Shown here: in pieces, positions 16,013-23,987 of the stretch
Layout: each line of letters opens with the position of its first letter
Numbering within the stretch: position 1 is the stretch's first letter
NCBI GenBank assembly: GCA_035696165.1
Contig: DASRQX010000296.1
Coordinates: 1-33,841 of the forward strand
Source: Palsa-883 sp035696165
GTDB taxonomy: Bacteria; Pseudomonadota; Alphaproteobacteria; Acetobacterales; Acetobacteraceae
Direction of reading: 5' to 3'
Length of the DNA stretch: 33,841 bases
The notes under the pieces: model-generated
The model's input: the letters and a program-made list of their open reading frames with translations, nothing else
Databases searched by the model: none
Told to the model about the DNA's origin: nothing
Translations under genes and position numbers: made by a program

Positions 16013-16171
16013 ATGAGCGATCATCCATCGACCCATCGCCCAATCGAGAAAACCGCCACCGAGGCACGCCAAGGGGCGACACCAGGGATCGTCCGCTGGG
16101 TACTGGCGATTTCGCTGTTCGGTGCAATCGCAGCATTGGCGGTTGCCTACTGGCTGGTGCATGGCGTGTGA
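16013..16171 (+). CDS. Small single-pass membrane protein
   Basis: The 52-residue product begins MSDHPSTHRPIEKTATEARQ and has one membrane segment (about 28-49, WVLAISLFGAIAALAVAYWL). A clear AGGGAG lies 6 bases before the ATG. The motif TEARQGATPGIVRWVLAIS is of a type seen in small uncharacterised alphaproteobacterial membrane proteins. The N-terminal half is polar and charged, so it should face the cytoplasm. No promoter motif could be assigned with confidence. The function is unknown. Confidence 0.7.
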   Translation: MSDHPSTHRPIEKTATEARQGATPGIVRWVLAISLFGAIAALAVAYWLVHGV

Positions 16172-16703
16172 GAGATCTGACCGAATATCAACGCCGAAGC
16201 GGTGGCGAAAATGTAGAAGTCATACCATTTCGATAATGCGCCGGTCGTGCCGGCGGACGCGACCTCGATCATCGATTTCTGCAACGGGGGGTCGCTCCAA
16301 CGTGGGTTCGCCGTAGGAAGCGTCATGGCTCGGTGAGACGCAACGATCCAACACAAGAAACCAGCCGCGCATGATCGCGGACATTCCGGGTGTGACAAGT
16401 CGCGCTCGTATCGGATAACGCCGTGTGCGTCTGCGCGCCGTGTCAGCGCACGCTCAACAATGCGTCAACGGCGCTTGCACCCGGGAGATAGGCGGTCAAT
16501 CTCGCGCCATGGAATTACGTGCACGGTCCCATGCCTCACATCATAGCAATGTCCGATAACCCCCCGCGCGGCCCTGCGGAAGTACCGGAAGAGCGGCCGC
16601 AGGAAACGCCGCAGCCGCCGGCCGACCCCGGCGTAGAGCGGCCGCCTATCGAGGTCCCCGCCCGGCCGCCCGGAAAGATTGATCACCGCCGCGTCGGTGG
16701 CTG
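16172..16703. other. Intergenic stretch, mostly without genes
   Basis: Apart from the low-confidence proline-rich reading frame starting at 16549, I see no gene, RNA or repeat here. Short frames on both strands lack start sites and recognisable motifs. Confidence 0.4.
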
Positions 16704-16830
16704 CTATTTTGGGTTCCGGCGCGCGGCCGCAATTGGCCGCTTCGTGTCGGATGGCCAGCACAATCCGTCGACGAAGACCTCGACCAGACGCAGCACGCTT
16801 GCTTGCCAGCCGGGCTGGTCGTGCATGTAG
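16549..16830 (+). CDS. Possible small proline-rich protein
   Basis: A frame starting MSDNPPRGPAEVPEERPQET encodes about 45 residues dominated by Pro, Glu and Val with a P-x-E-V-P rhythm, a composition known from short uncharacterised proline-rich bacterial proteins. After that the frame runs on into sequence antisense to the 3' end of the TetR gene, where the translation looks random. No strong ribosome binding site is present. It may be a real short protein with an altered C-terminus or a chance frame. Confidence 0.3.
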   Translation: MSDNPPRGPAEVPEERPQETPQPPADPGVERPPIEVPARPPGKIDHRRVGGCYFGFRRAAAIGRFVSDGQHNPSTKTSTRRSTLACQPGWSCM

Positions 16831-17333
16831 CACATGCCCACGAGCGCTCGCAGAAGATCTTCGGGGCTGATCTCGGCGCGCAACTCGCCCGCCGCGGCCG
16901 CGCGGTCCAACAGCACTCCCACGGCCTTGGTCAGGCGATCGAACGAATAGGCGGTTAGCTCCGAAGGGCCAGCGGCAAGCGCGAGCGCCTTCGCCATGCC
17001 CTTCTTCGTCGCAACGAACTCCACGTTCGAGCGCAGCCAGCGGCGCAACGCTTCCGCCGGCCCCACCTCCGTCTTCAGCTGCTCGGCGAGATCGGCAAGT
17101 TGCTCGACCTCGCGGCGGTAGACCGCCTCGAACAATGCCTCCCGGGTCGGGAAATGCCGGTACAGCGTGCCGATGCCGACGCCGGCTCGCCGCGCCACCG
17201 CCTCAAGGCTCGCGTCCGGGCCGCCGGCGCTGAACACCGCTTTGGCCGCTTCCAGCACGCGCTCGCGATTGTGAACCGCATCGGCACGCGGTCGCCTCGT
17301 GGTCTTGGCCGAATGTTCTCCCATATTGTCCAT
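16704..17333 (-). CDS. TetR/AcrR family transcriptional regulator
   Basis: The 209-residue protein has a TetR helix-turn-helix (about 15-60), with the family signature RERVLEAAKAVFSAGGPDAS, LEAVARRAGVGIGTLYRHF and PTREALFEAVYRRE, then an all-helical ligand domain. I use the ATG at 17333; another ATG three codons later is possible and the open frame extends upstream to 17393 without support. The gene is divergent from the molybdenum hydroxylase operon. The inverted repeat inside that operon's promoter (17359-17373) is the obvious candidate operator, so this is probably the operon's repressor. The inducer may be an aldehyde or aromatic substrate of the enzyme. Confidence 0.9.
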   Translation of the reverse strand: MDNMGEHSAKTTRRPRADAVHNRERVLEAAKAVFSAGGPDASLEAVARRAGVGIGTLYRHFPTREALFEAVYRREVEQLADLAEQLKTEVGPAEALRRWLRSNVEFVATKKGMAKALALAAGPSELTAYSFDRLTKAVGVLLDRAAAAGELRAEISPEDLLRALVGMCYMHDQPGWQASVLRLVEVFVDGLCWPSDTKRPIAAARRNPK

Positions 17334-17350
17334 CACATTTCCCGAACCAC

Positions 17351-17379
17351 TTGTAAAGCGGAGGTGCCCTCCGTATAAT
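17351..17379 (+). promoter_or_regulatory. Strong sigma70 promoter with operator in the spacer
   Basis: TTGTAA (17351-17356), exactly 17 bases and a perfect TATAAT (17374-17379) form a near-consensus promoter. The spacer contains the perfect inverted repeat CGGAGG-TGC-CCTCCG (17359-17373), ending at the first base of the -10. A bound TetR dimer would block transcription of the operon starting at 17548. The regulator's own start codon is 18 bases away on the other strand, so autoregulation is likely too. Confidence 0.75.
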
Positions 17380-17400
17380 AGCCGAACTGGCACAACAGCA

Positions 17401-17443
17401 GGGCGGTCACGTCAGTCAACCCCTGGCGCACCGTGACCCGCCC
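17401..17443 (+). other. Imperfect hairpin in the 5' leader of the hydroxylase operon
   Basis: GGGCGGTCACG (17401-17411) can pair with CGTGACCCGCCC (17432-17443) with one bulged base. It lies about 15 bases after the predicted transcription start and more than 100 bases before the first gene. No U-tract follows. It may stabilise the mRNA or act in regulation; it does not match a riboswitch that I recognise. Confidence 0.35.
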
Positions 17444-17547
17444 AGGCGGTAGTAGTCCCCCGGGCAACGCACGTGCGACTCCACGCCGTCGACAGGCCGC
17501 ATCGCGGCTTGGACCTCGTTTGGCGATAGCACTGATCGGAGCAGCGT

Positions 17548-18045
17548 ATGAGCTTGTCAATTTCGCTTACCGTGAACGGAGTGGCGCGGGAAGTCGCGTT
17601 GGATGACCCGCGGGTCACGCTGCTCGATCTCCTTCGCGAACGCCTCGACCTGACCGGCACCAAGAAGGGCTGCGACCGCGGACAGTGCGGCGCATGTACG
17701 GTCCTGGTTGACGGCCGACGAATCAATTCATGCCTGGCGCTCGCAGTCAGTTACGACGGCGCGGACGTCCTCACGATCGAGGGCTTGGCGCAAGGTGACG
17801 TCCTCCATCCCGTCCAGGCCGCCTTCATCGCACATGACGGCCTGCAGTGCGGGTTCTGCACGCCAGGCCAGATCATGAGTGCGATCGGCCTGATCCAGGA
17901 AGGTCAGGCCGGCAATGATCCCGAACGTGTGCGCGAAGGCATGAGCGGGAATCTCTGCCGATGCGGCGCCTATGCCGGGATCACCGACGCGGTGCTGGAT
18001 GCGCAGAGAAGCCGTACCGAACTCGACCGGAAACATGCCGCATGA
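17548..18045 (+). CDS. Molybdenum hydroxylase, 2Fe-2S subunit (PaoA-like)
   Basis: The 165-residue iron-sulfur subunit passes electrons between the Mo site and FAD. It has a plant-ferredoxin-type domain with cysteines C42, C47, C50 and C62 (GCDRGQCGACTVLVDG) and a C-terminal helical domain with C101, C104, C137 and C139 (CGFCTPGQIM and GNLCRCGAY), so both [2Fe-2S] clusters can form. Unlike Escherichia coli PaoA there is no twin-arginine signal peptide, so the enzyme should stay in the cytoplasm. GGAG precedes the ATG by 6 bases. The stop overlaps the next start (ATGA, 18042-18045). Confidence 0.93.
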   Translation: MSLSISLTVNGVAREVALDDPRVTLLDLLRERLDLTGTKKGCDRGQCGACTVLVDGRRINSCLALAVSYDGADVLTIEGLAQGDVLHPVQAAFIAHDGLQCGFCTPGQIMSAIGLIQEGQAGNDPERVREGMSGNLCRCGAYAGITDAVLDAQRSRTELDRKHAA

Positions 18046-19097
18046 AAACCTTCGACTATGTCAGGCCAACAACGATCCCCGAGGCCGTCGCGGCCGCCTC
18101 GGAGCCCGGCGCCGCCTACCTGGCCGCCGGAACCAATCTTCTCGATCTGATGAAAGGCGGCATCACCGGCCCGAGCCGTCTCGTTGACGTAACGCGTCTT
18201 CCCGGGCTCGACCGGATCGAGCATCTCGCAGGGGGCGGTGTCCGGATCGGCGCGCTCGTGCGCAATGCCGATCTGGCACATGACCCGGACTTCGCCCCCC
18301 GCTTTCCGGCGGTCGCGGAAGCGCTGCTGTCCGGCGCCTCGGCGCAGCTTCGCAACGCCGCAACGGTCGGCGGCAATCTCCTCCAGCGCACGCGATGCGC
18401 GTATTTCTACGATGCTGCGAGCGCCTGCAACAAACGCATACCGGGCGCAGGCTGCGAGGCACGCGGCGGCGACACCAGGCTGCACGCGATCCTCGGGTGG
18501 AGCGAAAGCTGCATCGCGACGAACCCATCCGATTTCTGCGTCCCGCTCGCGGCACTCGACGCCGTGGTCGAGATCGAGGGCAAGGCGCGGCCCCGCGAGG
18601 TTCCGCTCGAGAGTTTTCACCGTTTGCCCGGGGAGACGCCTGAGCACGAAAGCGCGCTGGAACCCGGCGAGTTGATCGTCGCCGTTCGTCTGCCGGCGGA
18701 GGCGGCTGCCTTCTCGGCGCATGCCCGCTACCTCAAGGTTCGCGAACGCACCTCCTACGCCTTCGCGGTGGTGTCGGCCGCTGCCGCCCTGCGGATCGAG
18801 GGCGACACGATCATCGAGGCACGGATCGCGCTCGGTGGCGTCGCCCTGAAACCCTGGCGGGCGCGCGCGGCCGAGGCGATGCTGGTCGGCGCTGGTCCGG
18901 ATGAAACCGCGTTCCGCCGTGCGGCCGAAGCGGCGCTCGCGGACGCGAAACCATCCGGCGACAATCGATTCAAGATCGAGCTTGCACGGCGGATCGTTAC
19001 GCGGGCGCTCACGCTGGCGGCGGCCGGAGCGCCCGCGCGCCTGCCGGCACTTCCGGCCTCCCCCTTCGCCCTTCTTCCCGGAGTTCTCCATGCCTGA
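18042..19097 (+). CDS. Molybdenum hydroxylase, FAD-binding subunit (PaoB-like)
   Basis: The 351-residue protein has the FAD-binding fold of CO-dehydrogenase/xanthine-dehydrogenase medium subunits: an N-terminal YVRPTTIPEAVAAA, the FAD loop YLAAGTNLLDLMKGG, and NAATVGGNLLQRTRC. It also carries the extra cysteine-rich insertion (RTRCAYFYD, ACNKRIPGAGC, SESCIATNPSDFC) that holds an additional [4Fe-4S] cluster in E. coli PaoB, which places it in the PaoB subgroup. The ATG at 18042 overlaps the upstream stop by four bases, and its 3' end overlaps the next gene by eight, so the three subunits are translationally coupled. Confidence 0.93.
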   Translation: MKTFDYVRPTTIPEAVAAASEPGAAYLAAGTNLLDLMKGGITGPSRLVDVTRLPGLDRIEHLAGGGVRIGALVRNADLAHDPDFAPRFPAVAEALLSGASAQLRNAATVGGNLLQRTRCAYFYDAASACNKRIPGAGCEARGGDTRLHAILGWSESCIATNPSDFCVPLAALDAVVEIEGKARPREVPLESFHRLPGETPEHESALEPGELIVAVRLPAEAAAFSAHARYLKVRERTSYAFAVVSAAAALRIEGDTIIEARIALGGVALKPWRARAAEAMLVGAGPDETAFRRAAEAALADAKPSGDNRFKIELARRIVTRALTLAAAGAPARLPALPASPFALLPGVLHA

Positions 19098-21354
19098 AAT
19101 CGCGCTCACCCAGGCTCCGGCTCATCTCCGGCACGGATCGAATATCGGTCAGCCGCTCACCCGTCGCGACGGGATCCTGAAGGTCACGGGAGCCGCCCGC
19201 TATGCGGCCGACAACCATCCGCCCGGCATGCTTTACGCCGTTCTGGCGGTGAGCAGCATCGCGCGCGGCCGCGTCACCTTCCTGGACGTGCCAGCCGCGA
19301 AAGCGCATCCCTGCGTCGTCGAGGTCATGACACCTGCCAACAAGCCGAGGCTGGCACAGGATCCGGACGCGAAGACCAACCCCTTCATGTTTCGGCTCGA
19401 CCTGCTGCAAAACGATCATGTGCGCTACGCGAACCAGCCGATCGCGGTGGTAATCGCGCGGACGCTGGAGGCCGCGACGGAAGGCGCCGTGCTGCTATCC
19501 CCCCGCTACGAGACCGAACCGTCCCGCATCGGCCTCGACGCCAGCGAAAGTTTCATTCCGTCTGGAGTAGGGGTCGGCAACCCGGCCGAAATGCATCGGG
19601 GCGATGTCGCGGCGGGCCTCGAGCAAGCATCCAGGCGCATCGAGGCAACCTACGAGACGGTGGCGCAATACCACAACGCGATGGAACCGCATGCGATCGT
19701 GGCCGCATGGGACGGCGATACGCTGTCCATCGACACGCCGAGCCAGGGCCTCGCGATGGCTCAGGGGCGTGTCGCGGGGCTGTTCGGAATCCCGCCGGAG
19801 AAAATCCATATCCGCAGTCCCTTCCTGGGCGGCGGGTTCGGCTCCAAGGGCTTCATAGCCGGGCCGCAGGTGCTCGGCATCATGGCGGCGCGACTGGTCG
19901 GTAGACCCGTCAAGCTGGTGCTTCGCCGTGAGCAGATGTTCGGCCCCGTGGGCCATCGAGCACCGACGCGCCAGACGCTGCGCCTCGGCACGGACCGTGA
20001 CGGCGCGCTGATGGCCATCGACCATCACACGAAGACGGCTTCGAGCACCTTCGACGATTTCTTCGAACCGGCGTCCGACGCTTCGCACACGCTCTATGCG
20101 AGCCCGGCCATCGCCACGTCGCATGAGGCGGTCCGGATCGACACCGGAACGCCGCTCTTCATGCGCGCACCTGGCGAGGCGACAGGCTCGATCGCGCTCG
20201 AGAGCGCGATTGACGAGATGGCGCATGCCTGCGGGATGGATCCCCTCGCGTTCCGGCTCAAGAACTATGCTGAAGTGGAACCGATATCCGGCAAGCCGTT
20301 CTCCTCGAAGGCCTTGCGCGATTGCTACGCCCAAGGGGCCGAACACTTTGGCTGGGCACGGCGCACGCTCGCGCCGCGGCAGATGCGCGATCAGGCCGGG
20401 CTGCTGGTCGGTTGGGGCGTAGGTACGGCGACCTTTCCGGCGATCATGTTCCAGGCCCAGGCCCGCGCGGTCATCCGGAATGACGGCACTGGCGTCATGG
20501 AAATCGGCGCGCACGACATGGGCCAGGGCGCCTGGACGGCGCTCGCGCAGATCGCCGCCGACGGCCTGGGGCTCGACATCGATCAGGTCGAGTTCCGGTC
20601 CGGCACGTCCGACTTGCCCGATGCAGGGATCGCCGGCGGCTCATCCCATACCGCGACGGCCGGCATGGCGATCCACGCCGCCGGCGCAGACGTGATCGCC
20701 AAGTTGGCAGACTTGGCCACGGGCGATGGACGCTCGCCGCTATTCGGTGCCGCGAACGCCGGCGTGATCGCGCGTGACGGCCGGCTGTTTCGCCGCGACG
20801 ACGAGAGCCGAAGCGAGAGCTATGCTGCCATCCTCGCACGCGCCGGCCGCGCGCAAATCGAAGGGCGGGGCAGCAGCGCAACTGATCCGGTCTCGCAATC
20901 AAGCTACGCCATGCATGCGCACGGGGCGGTATTCGCCGAGGTGAAGGTCGATCCCGAACTGGGGCAGATCCGCGTCAGCCGTCTGGTCGGCGCCTTCGCC
21001 GCCGGCCGGGTCATCAATCCGCGGTTGGTGCGCAGCCAGTATTACGGCGGCATGATTTGGGGCGTATCGTTCGCCCTGCATGAGCACGCCGTCATGGACC
21101 CACGCTCCGGCCGCCCGATGAACCCGAATCTCGGCGAATACCATGTGCCGGTAAACGCCGATGTTCCGTCACTTGAAGCCATTCTCGTCGACGAGAGTGA
21201 CCCGTACGTCAACGCGCTCGGCATCAAAGGCGTCGGCGAGATCGGGGTCACGGGAACGGCCGGGGCGGTGGCGAACGCGGTGTGGCACGCGACCGGGACC
21301 CGCGTTCGCCAGTTCCCGATCACACTCGACCGCCTGATCGAGCCCGCCCGGTGA
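19090..21354 (+). CDS. Molybdenum hydroxylase, Mo-cofactor catalytic subunit (PaoC-like)
   Basis: The 754-residue catalytic subunit oxidises an aldehyde or related substrate with water as oxygen source. Typical motifs are KVTGAARYAADNHPPGMLYA near the N-terminus, RSPFLGGGFGSKGF (cofactor binding), and the C-terminal KGVGEIGVTGTAGAVANAV, in which the glutamate (about residue 717) is the expected catalytic base. Length and order match PaoC/YagR. I use the ATG at 19090, preceded by GGAG, which overlaps the PaoB stop. No XdhC-like cofactor-insertion chaperone (PaoD) follows, so maturation must rely on a gene elsewhere. Confidence 0.93.
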   Translation: MPEIALTQAPAHLRHGSNIGQPLTRRDGILKVTGAARYAADNHPPGMLYAVLAVSSIARGRVTFLDVPAAKAHPCVVEVMTPANKPRLAQDPDAKTNPFMFRLDLLQNDHVRYANQPIAVVIARTLEAATEGAVLLSPRYETEPSRIGLDASESFIPSGVGVGNPAEMHRGDVAAGLEQASRRIEATYETVAQYHNAMEPHAIVAAWDGDTLSIDTPSQGLAMAQGRVAGLFGIPPEKIHIRSPFLGGGFGSKGFIAGPQVLGIMAARLVGRPVKLVLRREQMFGPVGHRAPTRQTLRLGTDRDGALMAIDHHTKTASSTFDDFFEPASDASHTLYASPAIATSHEAVRIDTGTPLFMRAPGEATGSIALESAIDEMAHACGMDPLAFRLKNYAEVEPISGKPFSSKALRDCYAQGAEHFGWARRTLAPRQMRDQAGLLVGWGVGTATFPAIMFQAQARAVIRNDGTGVMEIGAHDMGQGAWTALAQIAADGLGLDIDQVEFRSGTSDLPDAGIAGGSSHTATAGMAIHAAGADVIAKLADLATGDGRSPLFGAANAGVIARDGRLFRRDDESRSESYAAILARAGRAQIEGRGSSATDPVSQSSYAMHAHGAVFAEVKVDPELGQIRVSRLVGAFAAGRVINPRLVRSQYYGGMIWGVSFALHEHAVMDPRSGRPMNPNLGEYHVPVNADVPSLEAILVDESDPYVNALGIKGVGEIGVTGTAGAVANAVWHATGTRVRQFPITLDRLIEPAR

Positions 21355-21524
21355 TCGGCACGTATCTACCCGGTTGAGGGAGCCGCCGAACTCGGCGAGC
21401 GCGATGACATACTGGGGTTGACGAGGTTGAGGGAGACGCTCGACGTTACTACTTCTGCCGTAACAAAGCGCCTGGTGGGAGCGACGGCAAGCAGGCAAGC
21501 AATCAATTGGACACAGAGTTTTAC

Positions 21525-21688
21525 GAACGGCCCTAAACATTGACGCACGGGCCGCTACCCCCGTCATGCCGGCGAAGGCCGGTATCCACGACTTTCTTTG
21601 CTGCAACGAAGGCAAGTCGTGGATCCCGGCCTGCGTCGGCATGACGGGGGGTACCGTCGGTGGATCAATCTTTACGGCCGTTGGTATA
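21525..21688. repeat. Nested palindromic repeat, copy 4
   Basis: It contains GAACGGCCCTAAACATTGAC at the left, the core CGTCATGCCGGCGAAGGCCG (from 21562), the second-level stem CCACGACTT...AAGTCGTGG, GGCATGACGGGG, and the right outer arm TTTACGGCCGTTGGTATA (21671-21688). The CTTGCCCTCGGG module is absent. It lies between the hydroxylase operon and the IS110 relic. Confidence 0.78.
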
Positions 21689-21822
21689 AGTTTCCACCGT
21701 CACGACCGACCCGCCGTGAATGAAACTGTTGTGACTGTTTCCCGGCCGGCTACTGTTTGCCGGCCGCCGGCGGAGAGTTCGGTCGTCATCATGGTGTGAG
21801 CGAACCCGCGTATAAGTTGGAT

Positions 21823-21906
21823 CCGGGGCACCCAAAGCACCCCCGATTGCGCCACGGGCAGCGATGTCCGGGAGCGCGTTGTTTAGACTTTATTTCCGGG
21901 GTGCCC
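21823..21906 (+). ncRNA. Candidate bridge-RNA region of the IS110 relic
   Basis: GGGCACCC (21826-21833) pairs with GGGTGCCC (21899-21906), closing an 84-base segment just upstream of the transposase frame. In IS110 elements of the IS621 type the bridge RNA is made from the non-coding end next to the transposase start. The pairing alone is weak evidence, and the element is dead, so this is a suggestion only. Confidence 0.2.
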
Positions 21907-21939
21907 TGCGTCGGCGGCGGCAGAGAAGGAGAGCACAAG

Positions 21940-23184
21940 GAGGTTCTTTACCCGCGCTGCGCCGGCCTGGACGTGCACAAGGACACGGTGGTGGCGTGTG
22001 TCCGCCTGGCGGCCGAGGGCACGGTGCAGGCCGAGGTTCGCACGTTCGACACGACGACGCCCGGACTACTGGCGTTGGCCGACTGGCTGAACGAGTGCGG
22101 CTGCACCCACGTCCGCACGGAGGCAACCGGCGTCTACTGGTAGCCGGTCTGGCACATACTCTCGGATGGCGACATGACGCTCATCCTGGCCAACGCCGCA
22201 CATGTTAAGAATGTGCCCGGCCGCAAGACCGCGTGGCCGACGCGACCTGGCTGGCCGATCTGCTGGCGCACGGTCTGATCCGCGCCAGCTTGGTGCCTGA
22301 ACCTGCCACGCAGGAGATGCGGGCTCTGTTGCGCACCCGCAAGCAGTTGGTGCGCGAACAGGCCAGTCACGTCCAGCGGATTCAGAAGACGCTGGAGGAT
22401 GCCAATCTCAAGCTGGCTTCCGTGCTGACCAACATCATAGGCGTCAGCGGCCGGGCGATCCTCGAGGCGTTGATCGATGGTGAGACCGATCCCGATCATC
22501 TGGTGACGCTGATTGACCGCCGGGTGAAGGCGCCGCGTGACAAGGTACATGCCGCCCGACAGGGCGCGTGACGGACCGTCACCGCTTCCTGCTGCGTCTG
22601 CACCTGCGTCAGATCGACACCCTGGTCGCCGCCTTGGCTGAGATCGATGAGGCGGTGGACCGTGACCTCGACCCTTTTCGAGATGCGGTGCGCCTGCTGC
22701 GCAGCATCCCTGACGTCAGCGACCTGACGGCGCAGGTGATCATCTCGGAGATCGGCATCGACATGAGCCGTTTCCGACCGCGGGCCACATGATCTCATGG
22801 GCGGGCCTCTGCCTACGCAACGACGAGAGTGCCGGCAAGCGACGCTCCAACAAGATGCGCAAGGGCGCACCCTGGCTGAAAACCACTTTGGTGCAATGCG
22901 CCTGGGCCGGGGTCAAGAAAAAGACCAGCTATTTACAAGCCCAGTTTCAGCGCCTGCGCCACCGCCGCGGACCCAAGAAGGCCATCTGCGCCGTCGCCGC
23001 TTCCATCTTAACCGCCGCCTACCACATGCTGCCTGATGGCACCTTTTACCATGACCTCGGGCCAAACCATTTCCATAGCGCCTCGCCGAACGCTCAGGCA
23101 CAACGGCTGGTCAGTCAGATCGCGAAGCTTGGGTTCGCGTGCACAATCACCCAGGCTGACCCCGGAGCCGTAGTTTCTGTTTAG
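21940..23184 (+). pseudogene. IS110 family transposase, multiply disrupted
   Basis: Read across frames the product matches an IS110 transposase: YPRCAGLDVHKDTVVACVR (first catalytic Asp), RTEATGVYW (catalytic Glu), DATWLADLLAHGLI, RTRKQLVREQASHVQRIQ, then the Transposase_20 part with SIPDVSDLTAQVIISEIG and WAGLCLRNDESAGKRRS. It is broken by an in-frame TAG straight after GVYW (22141), a frame change near 22233 that also destroys part of the DVNDA motif, a stop and frame change near 22570, and another near 22787. No start codon is evident, although AAGGAGG lies at 21937. It cannot make an active enzyme. Confidence 0.9.
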
Positions 23185-23201
23185 CCGTAGTTTCTGTTTA
23201 G
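23168..23201. repeat. Perfect tandem 17-bp repeat at the right end of the IS110 relic
   Basis: CCGTAGTTTCTGTTTAG occurs twice in direct succession (23168-23184 and 23185-23201). The first copy holds the transposase stop codon. It may mark the element's right boundary or be a local duplication. Confidence 0.8.
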
Positions 23202-23223
23202 ATCATAACAAAGGGAGCGCACC

Positions 23224-23946
23224 ATGGCGCGACGCGAGGACACCGGACGGATCGGTCTGCTGGCGCCATCCTCTAGCACGACGCAGGAGATCGAGTACCG
23301 CCAGATCCTGCCGACCAACATAACGCTGCACACCGCGCGGCTGGTGCTGCGCACCGTCGATCCGAACGCCACAATCAGCATCGTCGAAGAGATCGAGCAG
23401 GAAAGCCGCAAGTTGGCCGATGCGGACGTAGACGTGATCGTGCTGGCCGCGACGGCGCCGTCGTCGCGCAAAGGCCTTGGTTACGACAAGGAACTGATCA
23501 ACCGCATCAGCCAAGCCTCGGGCAAGCCCGCCACCACCGCATCAACCGCGATGATGCAGGCTCTGGAAGTGCTCGGTGCGCGCAAGATCGTCATCGCCGC
23601 GCCATGGAGCGACGAGGTGAACCGCATCGCCGCCGCGTTCATCGAGGCCAGCGGCGCGCACGTGCTGGCGCATCGCGCATTGGGCCACGTGGCAAATCTG
23701 GATATCGGCCTGCTCGATGAAACAACAGCCTACGACCTTGCCTGTGCGGTCGATCAGCCCGACGCCGACGCGGTGATGCTGGCCTGTGGCAACTGGCGCA
23801 CCCAGGGGGTCGTTGACCGCCTGGAGGCTGCACTCGGCAAACCGGTGGTGACGACGAACCAGGTCACGCTGTGGGGCGCGCTACGCACCATCGGCCACGC
23901 TGCCCCGCTGCCCGGCTGGGGAAAGCTGTTGCGCACACGGCTGTAA
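23224..23946 (+). CDS. Arylmalonate decarboxylase-like protein (Asp/Glu racemase superfamily)
   Basis: The 240-residue protein belongs to the aspartate/glutamate racemase, maleate isomerase and arylmalonate decarboxylase (AMDase) superfamily. Only the second catalytic cysteine is present: Cys188 in VMLACGNWRTQG. At the position of the first one the sequence is VLAATAPSSRKG (Ala75-Ala76-Thr77). This pattern, the length of 240 and the Cys position equal those of Bordetella AMDase (Gly74/Cys188), a cofactor-free decarboxylase. Other shared stretches are TTASTAMMQALEVLGARKI and the C-terminal LPGWGKLL. The substrate is unknown. GGGAG precedes the ATG. The gene lies just after the IS110 relic and converges on the VOC dioxygenase gene. 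Confidence 0.82.
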   Translation: MARREDTGRIGLLAPSSSTTQEIEYRQILPTNITLHTARLVLRTVDPNATISIVEEIEQESRKLADADVDVIVLAATAPSSRKGLGYDKELINRISQASGKPATTASTAMMQALEVLGARKIVIAAPWSDEVNRIAAAFIEASGAHVLAHRALGHVANLDIGLLDETTAYDLACAVDQPDADAVMLACGNWRTQGVVDRLEAALGKPVVTTNQVTLWGALRTIGHAAPLPGWGKLLRTRL

Positions 23947-23987
23947 TGCCCTGCACCCGGGAGCTTGACCCGCCTGTGCCACCCACC

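Larger units (their letters stand above)
21790..23201 (+). mobile_element. Decayed IS110 family element (ends not resolved)
   Basis: The broken IS110 transposase at 21940-23184 defines the element. IS110 elements usually lack terminal inverted repeats and target duplications, so I cannot fix the ends; the limits given are approximate. The region before the transposase (21823-21906) can fold back on itself and is where IS110 elements encode their bridge RNA. Confidence 0.6.

Noticed and set aside
17970..19109. 379-codon minus-strand frame opposite the FAD subunit
   Set aside because: It is antisense to a well-supported gene, and the translation has no recognisable domain.
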